Below, piece by piece: positions 1 to 8,894 of a DNA stretch of 64,000 bases. The notes below the pieces were generated by a model. The model was not told where the DNA came from. It searched no databases and saw only the letters and a list, made by a program, of their open reading frames with translations. The position numbers and the translations under genes are program-made. The DNA comes from Paracoccus haematequi (GTDB taxonomy: Bacteria; Pseudomonadota; Alphaproteobacteria; Rhodobacterales; Rhodobacteraceae), in contig NZ_UZWE01000014.1 of NCBI RefSeq assembly GCF_900631945.1, positions 1 to 64,000 of the forward strand, in the 5' to 3' direction. The number at the start of each line of letters is the position of its first letter. Position 1 is the first letter of the stretch.

Positions 1-99
1 GGGCATGGGGTCCAGGGGGGTGCGGCGTTGCGGACCTTGATACGCGCGGCGGGATGGGCGATCAATGCGCCGCTTCGGGCGCAATGAAGGAGTTAGATC
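1..99. promoter_or_regulatory. Upstream region of senC
   Basis: No complete gene is visible here. An AAGGAG ribosome binding site at about 85-90 precedes the senC ATG at 100. In Rhodobacter the sensor kinase gene regB is transcribed divergently from senC, so this stretch may be the shared regB/senC promoter. A minus-strand ATG at 4-6 could begin a leftward gene, but only two codons lie in the window, so this cannot be decided. Confidence 0.4.
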
Positions 100-729
100 A
101 TGGCCGACCGCAAGATCCTGCTGATCGGTTGCGTTGCAGCCCTTGCCCTGCTGGGCGCGGGCGGCGCCTGGCTGGCAAGCCGCGACGGCGGTGACCGCTT
201 TGCCCAATGCAATGCCGGGGCGGTGGCGGGCGGCATGGACAGTTTCGGCACCGACTTCACCCTGACCCGCCAGGACGGGCAGCGCGTCACGGCGGAACAG
301 GTTTTCACCAAACCGTCGCTGCTGTATTTCGGCTATACCTTCTGCCCCGATGTCTGCCCCCTGGACAGCGCGCGGAATGCCGAGGCCGCGGCCTTGCTGG
401 CCGAACAGGGCAAGGACGTGCAGACGGTCTTCATCACCGTCGATCCGCGCCGCGACACGCCCGAGGTGGTGGCCGATTTCACCAGCCTGTTTTCCGACGA
501 CATGATCGGCCTGACCGGATCCGAGGATGAAATCGCCGCCGTCAACAAGGGCTGGCGGAATTACTACAAGGCCAATGACGAGGAGGACCAGGAATATTAC
601 CTGGTCGATCACATGACCAATACCTATCTGGTTCTGCCCGGAAACCAGACCGTCGCCTTCTTCCCCCGCGACACCTCGCCCGAGGCGATGGCCGAGCGCG
701 TCGGCTGCTTCGTGGATGCCCTTGGCTGA
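100..729 (+). CDS. senC: SCO1/SenC/PrrC copper chaperone-like protein
   Basis: A 209-residue membrane-anchored thioredoxin-fold protein of the SCO1/SenC family, which delivers copper to the CuA site of cytochrome oxidases and is tied to redox signalling in Rhodobacter. One N-terminal membrane segment (about residues 6-26) is followed by the periplasmic domain. The copper motif FCPDVCP is present (C82 and C86), with the third ligand H171 in YLVDHMT. It is followed by regA and hvrA on the same strand, the conserved senC-regA-hvrA order of photosynthetic and denitrifying Rhodobacteraceae. The start is supported by an AAGGAG ribosome binding site. Confidence 0.93.
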   Translation: MADRKILLIGCVAALALLGAGGAWLASRDGGDRFAQCNAGAVAGGMDSFGTDFTLTRQDGQRVTAEQVFTKPSLLYFGYTFCPDVCPLDSARNAEAAALLAEQGKDVQTVFITVDPRRDTPEVVADFTSLFSDDMIGLTGSEDEIAAVNKGWRNYYKANDEEDQEYYLVDHMTNTYLVLPGNQTVAFFPRDTSPEAMAERVGCFVDALG

Positions 730-796
730 GAAGTGATTGCCCCCGACCCGTCCTTGCGGCAGTGTTGCTGATCACGCAAGGTCGGTTAGGCATCTT

Positions 797-1357
797 ATGG
801 AAGACGATACCCTGTCCCGGACGAATCCCGGTTCCGATCCATCACTGCTGCTGGTGGACGACGATGAAATCTTCGTGACGCGGCTGGCCCGCGCGATGGA
901 AAAGCGCGGCTTTGCCACGCGAACAGCCCTGAGTGTTGCGGACGCCCTGAAGATGATCCACCAGGCGCCGCCCGCCTATGCCGTGGTCGATCTGCGGCTG
1001 GAGGACGGCAACGGGCTGGACGTGGTCGAGGCGCTGCGCGAGCTGCGGGCCGACGCGCGCATCATCGTGCTGACCGGATACGGGGCCATCGCGACCGCCG
1101 TGGCGGCGGTGAAAATGGGCGCGACGGATTATCTGGCAAAGCCCGCCGATGCGAATGACGTAACGTCTGCGTTACTGTCCAGCGGCGAATCCCTGCCGCC
1201 GCCGCCCGATAACCCGATGTCCGCCGATCGGGTCAGATGGGAACATATCCAGCGGGTTTACGAGCAATGCGACCACAATGTCAGCGAAACCGCGCGGCGT
1301 TTGCATATGCATCGGCGCACCCTTCAGCGTATTCTTGCCAAACGCGGACCCCGTTAA
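797..1357 (+). CDS. regA: RegA/PrrA/ActR-type redox response regulator
   Basis: A 186-residue response regulator of the RegA/PrrA/ActR family, the partner of the RegB/PrrB kinase. It controls respiratory, nitrogen and carbon metabolism genes in response to redox state. The receiver domain (about 15-125) has acidic D21-D23, phospho-acceptor D65 in VVDLRLED, T93 and K115. A proline linker (PPPP, about 134-137) leads to a Fis-type helix-turn-helix near 155-183 (VSETARRLHMHRRTLQRIL). An in-frame start exists at 737, but the ATG at 797 gives the usual family N-terminus and length. The last codons are part of a 19-bp tandem duplication. Confidence 0.95.
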   Translation: MEDDTLSRTNPGSDPSLLLVDDDEIFVTRLARAMEKRGFATRTALSVADALKMIHQAPPAYAVVDLRLEDGNGLDVVEALRELRADARIIVLTGYGAIATAVAAVKMGATDYLAKPADANDVTSALLSSGESLPPPPDNPMSADRVRWEHIQRVYEQCDHNVSETARRLHMHRRTLQRILAKRGPR

Positions 1358-1376
1358 CAAACGCGGACCCCGTTAA
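1339..1376. repeat. Perfect 19-bp tandem duplication at the 3' end of regA
   Basis: The 19-mer CAAACGCGGACCCCGTTAA occurs twice back to back, at 1339-1357 and 1358-1376. The first copy holds the last regA codons and its TAA stop. The second lies entirely beyond the stop, so the protein is unaffected. It looks like a recent slippage duplication. Confidence 0.95.
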
Positions 1377-1416
1377 AGATATTAAGCCGTCTTGTAATTG
1401 AAAGGGACTTGTATCA

Positions 1417-1434
1417 AATTGCGAATTAGCAATT
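1417..1434. promoter_or_regulatory. Inverted repeat upstream of hvrA
   Basis: AATTGC at 1417-1422 and GCAATT at 1429-1434 form a perfect inverted repeat around a 6-nt AT-rich spacer, 20 bp before the hvrA start, in a locally AT-rich stretch. It could be an operator or an H-NS-type autoregulatory site. The function is inferred. Confidence 0.35.
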
Positions 1435-1453
1435 CAATACGGGTGTAGACGAA

Positions 1454-1765
1454 ATGAACTTTGACTTGGACAAGATGACGCTTAAGGAACTGCGTGATCT
1501 TCGGGGGAAACTGGACCGCGCGATTAACTCTTATGAAGATCGGAAACGCCGCGAAGCCCTGGCGGCGGTCGAAGAAGCGGCGCGCGAGCATGGTTTCAAC
1601 CTGTCCGACCTGACCGGCGCAAAACCCCGGCGGTCGGGCACGGTCGCCCCGAAATACGCAAATCCCAGCGATCCGACGATGACCTGGACCGGCCGTGGCC
1701 GCAAACCCCGCTGGGTCCAGGAAAGCCTGGATGGCGGCAAGCAACTGGACGACCTGCTGATCTGA
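1454..1765 (+). CDS. hvrA: H-NS family nucleoid protein, HvrA-like
   Basis: A 103-residue H-NS-type DNA-binding protein. The N-terminal half (about 1-48) is charged and predicted helical, suited to oligomerisation. The C-terminal half carries the H-NS DNA-binding core TWTGRGRKPRW (about 77-87). In Rhodobacter capsulatus HvrA lies directly after regA and modulates photosynthesis and nitrogen-fixation genes, and the position here is identical. The ATG at 1454 follows an AT-rich leader. Confidence 0.88.
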   Translation: MNFDLDKMTLKELRDLRGKLDRAINSYEDRKRREALAAVEEAAREHGFNLSDLTGAKPRRSGTVAPKYANPSDPTMTWTGRGRKPRWVQESLDGGKQLDDLLI

Positions 1766-1807
1766 ATGCCTTTTCGTCAAGGCCGCCCGCCTTGCGGACG
1801 GCCTGGA

Positions 1808-2416
1808 TCAGGCGGGATTGTCTGCCGTTTCCATCAGTGTGTGAAAGCGATCCAGAAACGCCGCCCGCGCCTGCGCCGGGGGGCGCAATTGGATATGCAG
1901 GACAGACATAATGGCGTCGTTTTGCAGGGGAAACAGGCGCCGGGCCTCGGCTTCGCTGAAACCGGCGATTTGAACGGCCTCCAGCCGGGCTGAAATCCGG
2001 TCGGCGGCCTTGATTTTCGTCTTGATTGCCGAGGGCAGGGCCGCTGGCAGGCCGAAACGGCGGTGAATGGCGGCGGCAAGGCGTTCGTCCATTTGCCCGT
2101 ATTCGGCGCCAAGCGCCGCCTTGACCGGGGAAATCATGTCGCCGATCACATATTCGGGGGCGTCATGCAAAAGCGCGGCCAGTTTCCAGCGGGTTTCGAT
2201 CCCCGGATTCAGGCGCCCCAGAATATCTTCCACCAGCAGCGAATGTTCGGCGACCGAATAGGGCCAGTCGCCCTGCGTCTGGCCGTTCCAGCGGGCAACG
2301 AAGGCCAGCCCGTGGGCGATGTCGGTGATCTCGATGTCCAGCGGCGTCGGATCCAGCAGATCCAGACGCCGGCCCGACAGCATCCGCTGCCAGGCGCGGC
2401 GCGGTCGGGCGGCCAT
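1808..2416 (-). CDS. HD-domain phosphohydrolase (YfbR-like)
   Basis: A 202-residue HD-superfamily protein. The metal-binding residues are recognisable: H58 in VAEHSLLV and the H84-D85 pair in ALLHDAPEYV, with a later Asp in the AADRISARLEA helix. The family includes 5'-nucleotidases and other phosphohydrolases. The substrate cannot be read from sequence. It lies 6 bp after secB on the same strand, so the two are probably cotranscribed. Confidence 0.8.
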   Translation of the reverse strand: MAARPRRAWQRMLSGRRLDLLDPTPLDIEITDIAHGLAFVARWNGQTQGDWPYSVAEHSLLVEDILGRLNPGIETRWKLAALLHDAPEYVIGDMISPVKAALGAEYGQMDERLAAAIHRRFGLPAALPSAIKTKIKAADRISARLEAVQIAGFSEAEARRLFPLQNDAIMSVLHIQLRPPAQARAAFLDRFHTLMETADNPA

Positions 2417-2422
2417 GGCCCG

Positions 2423-2938
2423 TCAGGACAGCCGCTGATCCGCCGGAGCGCCCGCCTGCTGGGACTGGGCGCGGCGCGCCAGTTCCTGGCGGTACAGCGC
2501 CACGAAATCGACCGGGTCCATATTGAAGGGCGGGAAGCCGCCGTCGCGCGTCACGTCCGAAATGATCCGCCGCACGAAGGGGAACAGCAACCGCGGGCAT
2601 TCGATCATCAGGAACGGGTGCATCTGGTCTTCCGGCACGCCCTCGATCAGGAACACCCCGCCGTAATCCAGCTCGGCCAGGAACAGGGTCGAGTTGTCGC
2701 CCTTGTTGGTCGAGGTGACGCGGAACTTCGAGATCACCTCGTATTGGTTGTCGCCCGCGCGCTTGCGGGCGTCCAGGCTGACCTGGACGGTGATCTCGGG
2801 CTGGACCTCGCCCTGCGGCGCGCCCTTGGTCGCCACCGCGTTTTCAAAGGACAGGTCGCGGATATATTGCGCCAGGATCTGCATCCGCACTTGCGGGGCT
2901 GCGGGCGCCGCGCCGTTCGGGTTGGTTTCGTCGGCCAT
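2423..2938 (-). CDS. secB: Protein-export chaperone SecB
   Basis: A 171-residue SecB homotetramer chaperone. It keeps precursor proteins unfolded and hands them to SecA at the inner membrane. Typical segments are present: an IRDLSFENAV stretch near residues 26-35, the beta-sheet core with FLAELDYGGVF, and FPFVRRIISDVTRDGGFPP towards the C-terminus. The length matches alphaproteobacterial SecB, with a short Ala/Gln-rich tail. It lies between fxsA upstream and the HD gene downstream on the minus strand. Confidence 0.96.
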   Translation of the reverse strand: MADETNPNGAAPAAPQVRMQILAQYIRDLSFENAVATKGAPQGEVQPEITVQVSLDARKRAGDNQYEVISKFRVTSTNKGDNSTLFLAELDYGGVFLIEGVPEDQMHPFLMIECPRLLFPFVRRIISDVTRDGGFPPFNMDPVDFVALYRQELARRAQSQQAGAPADQRLS

Positions 2939-2995
2939 GGGTCTTTCCTTGAAGGATCGCTGTCGACGGCTTTCTATCAGGCGCGGGTCATGGCC

Positions 2996-3532
2996 TCAAT
3001 GCCGCGTCCAGCCGGAATTGCCGCGCGGCGCGGGGCGGCCGTCATCGTCGGCCAGATCCTCGGGCAGGTCCACGGGGGGACGGCTGCGGGCGGGCGGCAC
3101 GTCCTCGACCACGTAATCCGCGTCGATCACGCCGTCGGCATAGGGCGGGCGATGGGTCTCGCGCCGGGTCATGTGGACGGTCGTGACCCGCATCCGCCGC
3201 GAGGCCTGGCGCATGATCAGGTCGCGCACCGGCGGGATCAGCAGCAGCAGCCCGACGATGTCGGTGAAAAAGCCCGGCACGATCAGCAGGAGGCCCGCCA
3301 GGATCCGCATCATCCCATGGGCCAGCGGCCGGGCCGGGTCGCGCAATTCCGCCAGGCTGCGCTGTGCCTGCGCCCAGGCCTGGTTGCCCTGGCTGCGGAT
3401 CACCGCCACGCCCAGCACGAAGGCCAGCACCACCAGGGCCAGCGTCGCCCAGACCCCGATCAGCCCGCCGACCTGGATGAACAGCGCGATCTCGACGATG
3501 GGCAGCAAGATGAACAGCCACAACAACCACAT
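2996..3532 (-). CDS. fxsA: FxsA family membrane protein
   Basis: A 178-residue cytoplasmic membrane protein of the FxsA family, named for suppression of F-plasmid exclusion of phage T7 in E. coli. Three or four hydrophobic helices fill residues 1-48 and 78-102, including the family-typical LLLIVPGFFTDIVGLLLLIPP. A charged C-terminal tail of about 70 residues follows. It is divergent from the Tim44-like gene, with about 100 bp between the starts, and shares its strand with secB. Confidence 0.88.
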   Translation of the reverse strand: MWLLWLFILLPIVEIALFIQVGGLIGVWATLALVVLAFVLGVAVIRSQGNQAWAQAQRSLAELRDPARPLAHGMMRILAGLLLIVPGFFTDIVGLLLLIPPVRDLIMRQASRRMRVTTVHMTRRETHRPPYADGVIDADYVVEDVPPARSRPPVDLPEDLADDDGRPAPRGNSGWTRH

Positions 3533-3638
3533 GCGGATTCCCCTTCCGGGCCGGGGATAACTGGACTTGCCCCGCCCTGATCCCTACATAATGGCGCAGA
3601 TCGCAGATACCAGCCAAGACGGATATGAGGCCAATCGC

Positions 3639-4295
3639 ATGAATAACCCGCTGTTGCAGTTGCTTGTCCTGGCAGGGATCGCGATTTTCCTGATCCTGCG
3701 GCTGCGCAATGTCCTGGGAACGCGCGGCGGGTACGAGCCTCCTCAGGTCGATGCCCCCGAAGCCCCGCGCCCCCGCTTCGACGTGATCGAGGGCACCGCG
3801 ACCGAGGAGGATCATGACATCCTGGACCACGCCCCGGCGGGCAGCGCCACCGCCCGCGCCTTGGCCGCGATGAAGGCGGCCGAGCCGTCCTTCGGCGTGA
3901 CGGATTTCCTGAACGGCGCGAAATCTGCCTATGAGATGATCCTGATGGCCTTCGAACGCGGCGACCTGTCCGAGGTGCGGGCGTTCCTGGCCGAGCCTGT
4001 GGCCGAGGCGTTCCAGTCGGTCATCGACGCGCGCGCCGCCAACGGCCAGACGGTGACCGCCCAGTATGTCGGCACGCGCGAAACCGCCCTGGCCGGGGCG
4101 GAATACGACCGCGACACCGGCATGGCCGAGATTTCGGTCCGCTTCGTCGGCGAACTGATCGCCTCGACCCGCGACGCCGACGGCAACGTCATCGAGGGCG
4201 ATCCCAAGGCGCCGCGCAAGCAGCGCGACACTTGGACCTTTGCCCGCCGCATGGGCCAGGACGATCCGAACTGGCAATTGGTCGCGACCGGCTGA
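3639..4295 (+). CDS. Tim44/TimA-domain protein
   Basis: A 218-residue protein with one N-terminal membrane segment (about 5-22) and a Tim44-like domain over roughly residues 80-218. The domain resembles the membrane-associated part of mitochondrial Tim44, and the alphaproteobacterial homologue is called TimA. An export or membrane-assembly role is only inferred. The ATG at 3639 starts just before the hydrophobic helix. The stop overlaps the Smr gene start by one base (TGATG), so translation is likely coupled. Confidence 0.8.
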   Translation: MNNPLLQLLVLAGIAIFLILRLRNVLGTRGGYEPPQVDAPEAPRPRFDVIEGTATEEDHDILDHAPAGSATARALAAMKAAEPSFGVTDFLNGAKSAYEMILMAFERGDLSEVRAFLAEPVAEAFQSVIDARAANGQTVTAQYVGTRETALAGAEYDRDTGMAEISVRFVGELIASTRDADGNVIEGDPKAPRKQRDTWTFARRMGQDDPNWQLVATG

Positions 4296-4888
4296 TGGCC
4301 CGGCGCCGGGGCCTGACCCCCGAGGACCGAGAACTGTGGTCGCGCGTCGCCCGCAGCGCCGTGCCGCTGCATCCCGAACGGCCCCGGCCCGCCGCAGAGT
4401 CCGACATCCGCCCGGCCCCCAAACCCCCCGCGCCGCCGCCGCGCGCGCCCCTGGCCGATTTCAGCATCGGTCAGGCCGCCCAGTCGCGTCCTGCCGCGTC
4501 CCTTACGCAGGTTCATTCGCCCGCGCAGCGGCTGTCGCAGCAGCCCCTGCGCATGGATCACAAGGTCCATCGCCGCATGGCCCAGGGCAAGATCGCCCCC
4601 GAGGCGCGGCTGGATCTGCATGGCCTGACCCTAGCCGCCGCCCATCCCCAACTGATCGGCTTCATCCTGTCCAGCCATGCCCAGGGGCGGCGGCTGGTGC
4701 TGGTCATCACCGGTAAGGGGCGCGGCGATCACGGCCCGCTGCCGACCCGCCCCGGCGCGCTGCGCCATCAGGTGCCGCATTGGCTGCACATGCCGCCGCT
4801 GGCGCCGGTGGTCCAGCAGGTGACGGCCGCGCATTACCGGCACGGGGGCGAGGGGGCCTATTACGTCTATCTGCGCCGGGGCGGCTAG
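4295..4888 (+). CDS. Smr (small MutS-related) domain protein
   Basis: A 197-residue protein with a Pro/Ala-rich N-terminal half and a C-terminal Smr domain. The Smr signature is clear: LDLHGLTLAAAH near residues 111-122, LVITGKG (about 144-150) and the terminal GEGAYYVYLRR. Smr domains are nucleases or nucleic-acid-binding modules. It overlaps the Tim44-like gene by one base, and its last 4 bp overlap the convergent hydrolase gene. In several relatives an mltA gene sits between these two genes, and there is none here. Confidence 0.85.
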   Translation: MARRRGLTPEDRELWSRVARSAVPLHPERPRPAAESDIRPAPKPPAPPPRAPLADFSIGQAAQSRPAASLTQVHSPAQRLSQQPLRMDHKVHRRMAQGKIAPEARLDLHGLTLAAAHPQLIGFILSSHAQGRRLVLVITGKGRGDHGPLPTRPGALRHQVPHWLHMPPLAPVVQQVTAAHYRHGGEGAYYVYLRRGG

Positions 4889-5952
4889 AAGGCGGGCGAC
4901 AGCACCACTTGGACCGCCTGTTCGACCCGGCTGACCGCGCCGCCGATCAGGTCGGGGCCGGACCCGCCCCGGTCGGGCAGGATCCGGTCCAGGTCGCGGG
5001 TTTGCGCCAGGATGCTTTGCAGGGCCGGGGAATCGGCCACGTTGAAATGCCCATAGCCGGTGTTGAAGGCGCCGGTATCCACCACGACGACATTCAGGTC
5101 GGCCACCGGACGCGCGTCGGGGATATTGCCCAGCCGCAGCGGCTCGTCCGAGATCAGCGCCGACAGTTGTAAAGCCCGGTCGCGGGGCGAGGTCATGATG
5201 ATGAAGGGGTCCGGCAGGAGCCCGATGGCGCGGACCTGGGACCGGAACAGCCGCAGATCCAGGTCGGGCGAGATCAGGATCACCGAATCGATCTGGTCAA
5301 GAAGGTCGCGCCGCCCCGACAGCGCCATCTGGCGCAACCCCTCCATCAGCAGCTGCCCGCCCATGGAATGCGCCATCAGCACGATCCGCCCCCGGCCCCG
5401 CGCCTGCGCCAGCAGATCGATCACCTGGACCAGCCCGTCGCGCGAATACAGCGCCGCGTCCCGGTCCCCCGAATAGGCATAGGGCTTCATCCGCGACGGC
5501 CAGGAAAAATGCGCGTGGATCCCCGGCAGTTGCAGGTCGTGCGCCAATTGGGCGGTGCGATAGACCCCCTCGGCGAAGCTGTAGTTATAGCCATGCACGA
5601 ACAGGATGATGTCGCGGTCGTCCGGGGCATGGCGGGCCAGGTCGCGTTCGATGGCGCGGCGGAATGCCGTGGCATCGGCCAGGCGGCCGCCGCCGCTGAT
5701 CAGGAACTGGCTGTCGGGGTCGCCGTCGGGCCGGGGATAGGCCAGATTGCCCGGCCCCCGGTCCACGGGAACCGACACGTCGAGGCGCGAATACCAGGGC
5801 TGCGGCATGTGTTCGCCCGACAGGCCGCGTTGCGAGGCGACCCAGATCGTTTCCGCGATGGGCGGCTGGAACCCCTGAGGCGCCATCACCAGGGCACCGC
5901 GCGGCGCGCAGGCCGCCAAGACCAGGACGAAGGACAAAAGAAGATGCCGCAC
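4885..5952 (-). CDS. Alpha/beta hydrolase lipoprotein (DUF900-type)
   Basis: A 355-residue predicted lipoprotein: a hydrophobic N-terminus ends in LVLAAC, a good lipobox with C15 as the lipidated residue. The body is an alpha/beta hydrolase with an oxyanion-type FVHGYN motif and nucleophile elbow AHSMGG (Ser in GHSMG-like context). This matches the DUF900 esterase/lipase family. The substrate is unknown. The start is a GTG at 5952 with a GAGG ribosome binding site. No ATG gives a better signal sequence. Confidence 0.82.
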   Translation of the reverse strand: MRHLLLSFVLVLAACAPRGALVMAPQGFQPPIAETIWVASQRGLSGEHMPQPWYSRLDVSVPVDRGPGNLAYPRPDGDPDSQFLISGGGRLADATAFRRAIERDLARHAPDDRDIILFVHGYNYSFAEGVYRTAQLAHDLQLPGIHAHFSWPSRMKPYAYSGDRDAALYSRDGLVQVIDLLAQARGRGRIVLMAHSMGGQLLMEGLRQMALSGRRDLLDQIDSVILISPDLDLRLFRSQVRAIGLLPDPFIIMTSPRDRALQLSALISDEPLRLGNIPDARPVADLNVVVVDTGAFNTGYGHFNVADSPALQSILAQTRDLDRILPDRGGSGPDLIGGAVSRVEQAVQVVLSPAF

Positions 5953-6022
5953 ACGCCACCTCTACGGAAACGGTTGCGGCAAACCTGTCAGAGAAATGCG
6001 TGCTGGGCCAGTCCCCAAGCGC

Positions 6023-6199
6023 CTAGCCGTAATTGGCCTTCGGCCCCATGAAGTACCAGATGATCAGCCCGACCACCGGCAGAATGGCGATCAGCGCGAT
6101 CCACAGGATCTTGGTGCCCAGACTGACATTCGTGTTGATGACCGAGGCGATGGCCCAGACATCCAGCACGAAGATGATGATTCCGAAGACGTAACCCAT
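6023..6199 (-). CDS. Small PLDc_N-type inner-membrane protein
   Basis: A 58-residue protein read directly from the minus strand (start MGYVFGIIIFVLDVWAIASV, end FMGPKANYG). It has two hydrophobic helices separated by a short polar turn, with a WIALIAILPVVGLIIWYF second helix. This is the pattern of the PLDc_N domain found at the N-terminus of cardiolipin synthases and as free-standing small proteins. No phospholipase domain is attached. It lies between hslU and the lipoprotein hydrolase on the same strand. Confidence 0.75.
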   Translation of the reverse strand: MGYVFGIIIFVLDVWAIASVINTNVSLGTKILWIALIAILPVVGLIIWYFMGPKANYG

Positions 6200-6255
6200 A
6201 TCGCCCTGTCCCGTTGTTCCGCTTCGCTAACCCTAGACCGGGGCGGGCGGTTCCG

Positions 6256-7563
6256 TCAAAGGACGTAACGCGACAGATCCGTGGACCGCGCCAGGTCGCC
6301 CAGGTGGCGTTCGACATAGGCCGCGTCGACCTGGACCGTCTCGCCGCCCTTGTCGGGGGCGCTGAAGGACAGTTCCTCGAACACGCGCTCGATCACGGTG
6401 TACAGCCTGCGGGCGCCGATGTTTTCCACCGCCGCGTTCACCTCGGCGGCGATGCGGGCCAGCGCCGCGATGCCGTCGTCGGCAAAGCCCACGGTGACGC
6501 CCTCGGTCGCCATCAGGGCGGTATACTGGCGGGTCAGGGCGTTGTCGGTCTCGGTCAGGATGCGGATGAAATCGTCCTCGGTCAGGGCGCGCAGTTCGAC
6601 GCGGATCGGCAAACGGCCCTGCAATTCCGGCAGCAGGTCGCTGGGCTTGGCCACATGGAAGGCGCCGCTGGCGATGAACAGGATATGGTCGGTTTTCACC
6701 GGGCCGTATTTGGTGCTGACGGTCGTGCCCTCGATCAGCGGCAGCAGGTCGCGCTGCACGCCCTCGCGGCTGACGTCGCCGCCCCGCGCATCGGCCCGCG
6801 CGCAGACCTTGTCGATCTCGTCGATGAAGACGATGCCGTTCTGCTGCACGGCGTCCAGGGCGGCGGCCTTGACGGCGTCGTCTTCCAGCAGCTTGTCGGC
6901 TTCCTCGGCGATCAGCAGGTCATAGCTTTCCGACACGGTGACCTTGCGCCGGACGCGCCGCCCGCCGAAGGCCTTCATCAGCCCCGACAGATCCATCATG
7001 CCGCCCAGGCTGGCACCGGGCTGGCCGGGAATCTCCATCGCGCCCAGCGGGTTCGAGGTGTCCTGCACTTCAAGTTCGATCACGGTGTCGTCCAGTTCGC
7101 CGCGCTTCAGCTTGTCGCGGAACATCTGCCGGGTGCCCTCGCGCGCGTCCTTGCCTGCCAGGGCCTCGATCACGCGATCCTCGGCGGACTTGTGGGCGCG
7201 GGCCTTGACCGCCTCGCGCATCCGTTCGCGGGTGTCGATCATGGCGGCGTCGGTCAGGTCGCGGATGATCTGTTCCACGTCGCGGCCGACATAGCCCACC
7301 TCGGTGAACTTGGTCGCCTCGACCTTGATGAAGGGGGCGTTGGCAAGCTTGGCCAGGCGGCGGCTGATTTCCGTCTTGCCGACGCCGGTCGGGCCGATCA
7401 TCAGGATGTTCTTGGGATAGACCTCGTCGCGCAGGTCGTCGCCCAGTTGCTTGCGGCGCCAGCGGTTGCGCAGCGCCACGGCCACGGCGCGCTTGGCGTC
7501 CTTCTGGCCGATGATGAAGCGATCCAGTTCGGATACGATCTCGCGCGGGGTCAGGTCGGTCAT
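6256..7563 (-). CDS. hslU: ATP-dependent protease ATPase subunit HslU
   Basis: A 435-residue AAA+ unfoldase that feeds substrates to the HslV peptidase in the cytoplasm. Walker A GPTGVGKT lies at 57-64 and Walker B within [10 protein letters not shown]. The insertion (I) domain occupies the middle, and the C-terminus ends LSRYVL, the tail that docks into HslV. The length is normal. The order hslV - acetyltransferase - hslU differs from the usual directly adjacent hslVU pair. Confidence 0.97.
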   Translation of the reverse strand: MTDLTPREIVSELDRFIIGQKDAKRAVAVALRNRWRRKQLGDDLRDEVYPKNILMIGPTGVGKTEISRRLAKLANAPFIKVEATKFTEVGYVGRDVEQIIRDLTDAAMIDTRERMREAVKARAHKSAEDRVIEALAGKDAREGTRQMFRDKLKRGELDDTVIELEVQDTSNPLGAMEIPGQPGASLGGMMDLSGLMKAFGGRRVRRKVTVSESYDLLIAEEADKLLEDDAVKAAALDAVQQNGIVFIDEIDKVCARADARGGDVSREGVQRDLLPLIEGTTVSTKYGPVKTDHILFIASGAFHVAKPSDLLPELQGRLPIRVELRALTEDDFIRILTETDNALTRQYTALMATEGVTVGFADDGIAALARIAAEVNAAVENIGARRLYTVIERVFEELSFSAPDKGGETVQVDAAYVERHLGDLARSTDLSRYVL

Positions 7564-7651
7564 GGGTCTGCCTTTGTGGTCTGTCCGGCAGATATAGGTT
7601 CAGGCCGGAAATTTGAAGGGCGGCGGAACAGCGCGGCGGCCGACGGGCGGG

Positions 7652-8179
7652 TCAGGACGCCGGATCCGCCTCGTGCCGCATCAGCAGGCAGCCGCCGGTG
7701 CGGCCAAGGAACTCCGGGATCGGCCGGAACCCCGCCTTTTCATAGGCCCGCACCGCCCGCAGGTTGGCGGCATCGGGGTCGATCAGGATCGTCCGGTGCC
7801 CCTCGGCCCGCAGCAGGGCGACGAACCCCGCCAGCGCGCCAGAGCCGATGCCGCGCGACAGCAGGTCCGCCGGGCCGATGGACAGATCGACCCCCACGGC
7901 ATCGTCGGGCAGGTCCATCACCCAGGGCGCCTCCGTGATCCAGGGGTCCACCCGCGCATCCGCGATGCGCCAGACCTGGACATAGCCCACGGGCCGGCCG
8001 TCCAGCCGGAACAAGAAGGGCCGCGTGCTGTCGCGGCCCTCGATCATGTCGCGGATAAAGCCAAGCTCGGTTTCGGCGTCGTCCCGCCACCAGTCGCGCC
8101 AATGCGGCTGCGCCAGCCAAGCCGCCAGCAGTGGCAGGTCGGCGGTGGTGACCGGCGTGAAGGAGATGTCAGCCGCCAA
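7652..8179 (-). CDS. GNAT family N-acetyltransferase
   Basis: A 175-residue GNAT protein resembling the AacA4/IucB-type aminoglycoside 6'-N-acetyltransferase branch. Near the C-terminus it shows the acetyl-CoA-binding pattern [11 protein letters not shown] and the following [18 protein letters not shown]. The substrate is unknown. No ATG is available near the N-terminus. The best start is a TTG at 8179, which overlaps the end of hslV by 11 bp, so it is probably translationally coupled. It separates hslV from hslU. Confidence 0.82.
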   Translation of the reverse strand: MAADISFTPVTTADLPLLAAWLAQPHWRDWWRDDAETELGFIRDMIEGRDSTRPFLFRLDGRPVGYVQVWRIADARVDPWITEAPWVMDLPDDAVGVDLSIGPADLLSRGIGSGALAGFVALLRAEGHRTILIDPDAANLRAVRAYEKAGFRPIPEFLGRTGGCLLMRHEADPAS

Positions 8180-8726
8180 TGACCTCGACCGTCAGGTTGC
8201 CGTTGGTATAGACGCAGATATCCGCCGCGATGGCCATCGCCTTGCGGGCCACGGCCTCTGCGTCGCCGCCGCCTTCCAGCAGCCCGCGCGCGGCGGCCAG
8301 GGCGAAGTTGCCGCCCGATCCGATGGCGGCCACGTCATGTTCGGGTTCCAGAACGTCGCCCGCGCCGGTCACGACATACAGTTCGCGCCCGTCGGTGACG
8401 ATCAGCATGGCTTCGAGATTGCGCAGGTATTTGTCCATGCGCCAGTCCTTGGCCAGGTCGACGCAGGCGCGCTGCAACTGGCCCGGCGCGGCTTCCAGCT
8501 TCTTTTCCAGCCGTTCCAGCAGGGTAAAGGCATCCGCAGTCGATCCGGCGAAGCCCACCACCACGTCGCGCCCGCCGGGGCTGAGGCGGCGAACCTTGCG
8601 GGCGGTGCCCTTCATCACCGTGGGGCCGACGCTGACCTGTCCGTCGCCCGCGACCACCACCTTGCCGCCGCGCCGCACCGCCAGGATCGTGGTGCCGTGC
8701 CAGCCGGGGAATCTGTCATCTGCCAT
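8169..8726 (-). CDS. hslV: ATP-dependent protease peptidase subunit HslV
   Basis: A 185-residue proteasome-type threonine peptidase. It forms the proteolytic core that partners HslU. The short propeptide [11 protein letters not shown] precedes [11 protein letters not shown], so the processed N-terminal Thr is residue 12. Other typical blocks are [16 protein letters not shown] and [15 protein letters not shown]. An in-frame extension reaches 8864, but the ATG at 8726 gives the standard propeptide. Confidence 0.96.
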   Translation of the reverse strand: MADDRFPGWHGTTILAVRRGGKVVVAGDGQVSVGPTVMKGTARKVRRLSPGGRDVVVGFAGSTADAFTLLERLEKKLEAAPGQLQRACVDLAKDWRMDKYLRNLEAMLIVTDGRELYVVTGAGDVLEPEHDVAAIGSGGNFALAAARGLLEGGGDAEAVARKAMAIAADICVYTNGNLTVEVIGG

Positions 8727-8840
8727 CGGGATCTTCCTTACCGTTCGGCTTGCAGATATGGCCGCGCCCCCGGCTTCGCAAGCCATCGCCCCTTCGCCCG
8801 GTGCCGAGAGGATGCCGACGACCGGCGGTCGGCAGCCATG

Positions 8841-8878
8841 AAAAAGGGCGGCCGGCCCGTGCAAGGCCGCCGCCCCTT
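8841..8878 (-). terminator. Rho-independent terminator of trxA
   Basis: In minus-strand RNA, GGGGCGGCGGCC and GGCCGCCC arms flank a GC-rich loop and run into five U residues. It sits 17 bp after the trxA stop, separating trxA from hslV. Confidence 0.85.
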
Positions 8879-8894
8879 CACCGGCAGGGACAGG

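Noticed and set aside
2063-3580. A 505-codon plus-strand frame
   Set aside because: Antisense to the HD, secB and fxsA genes, which are all recognisable families.
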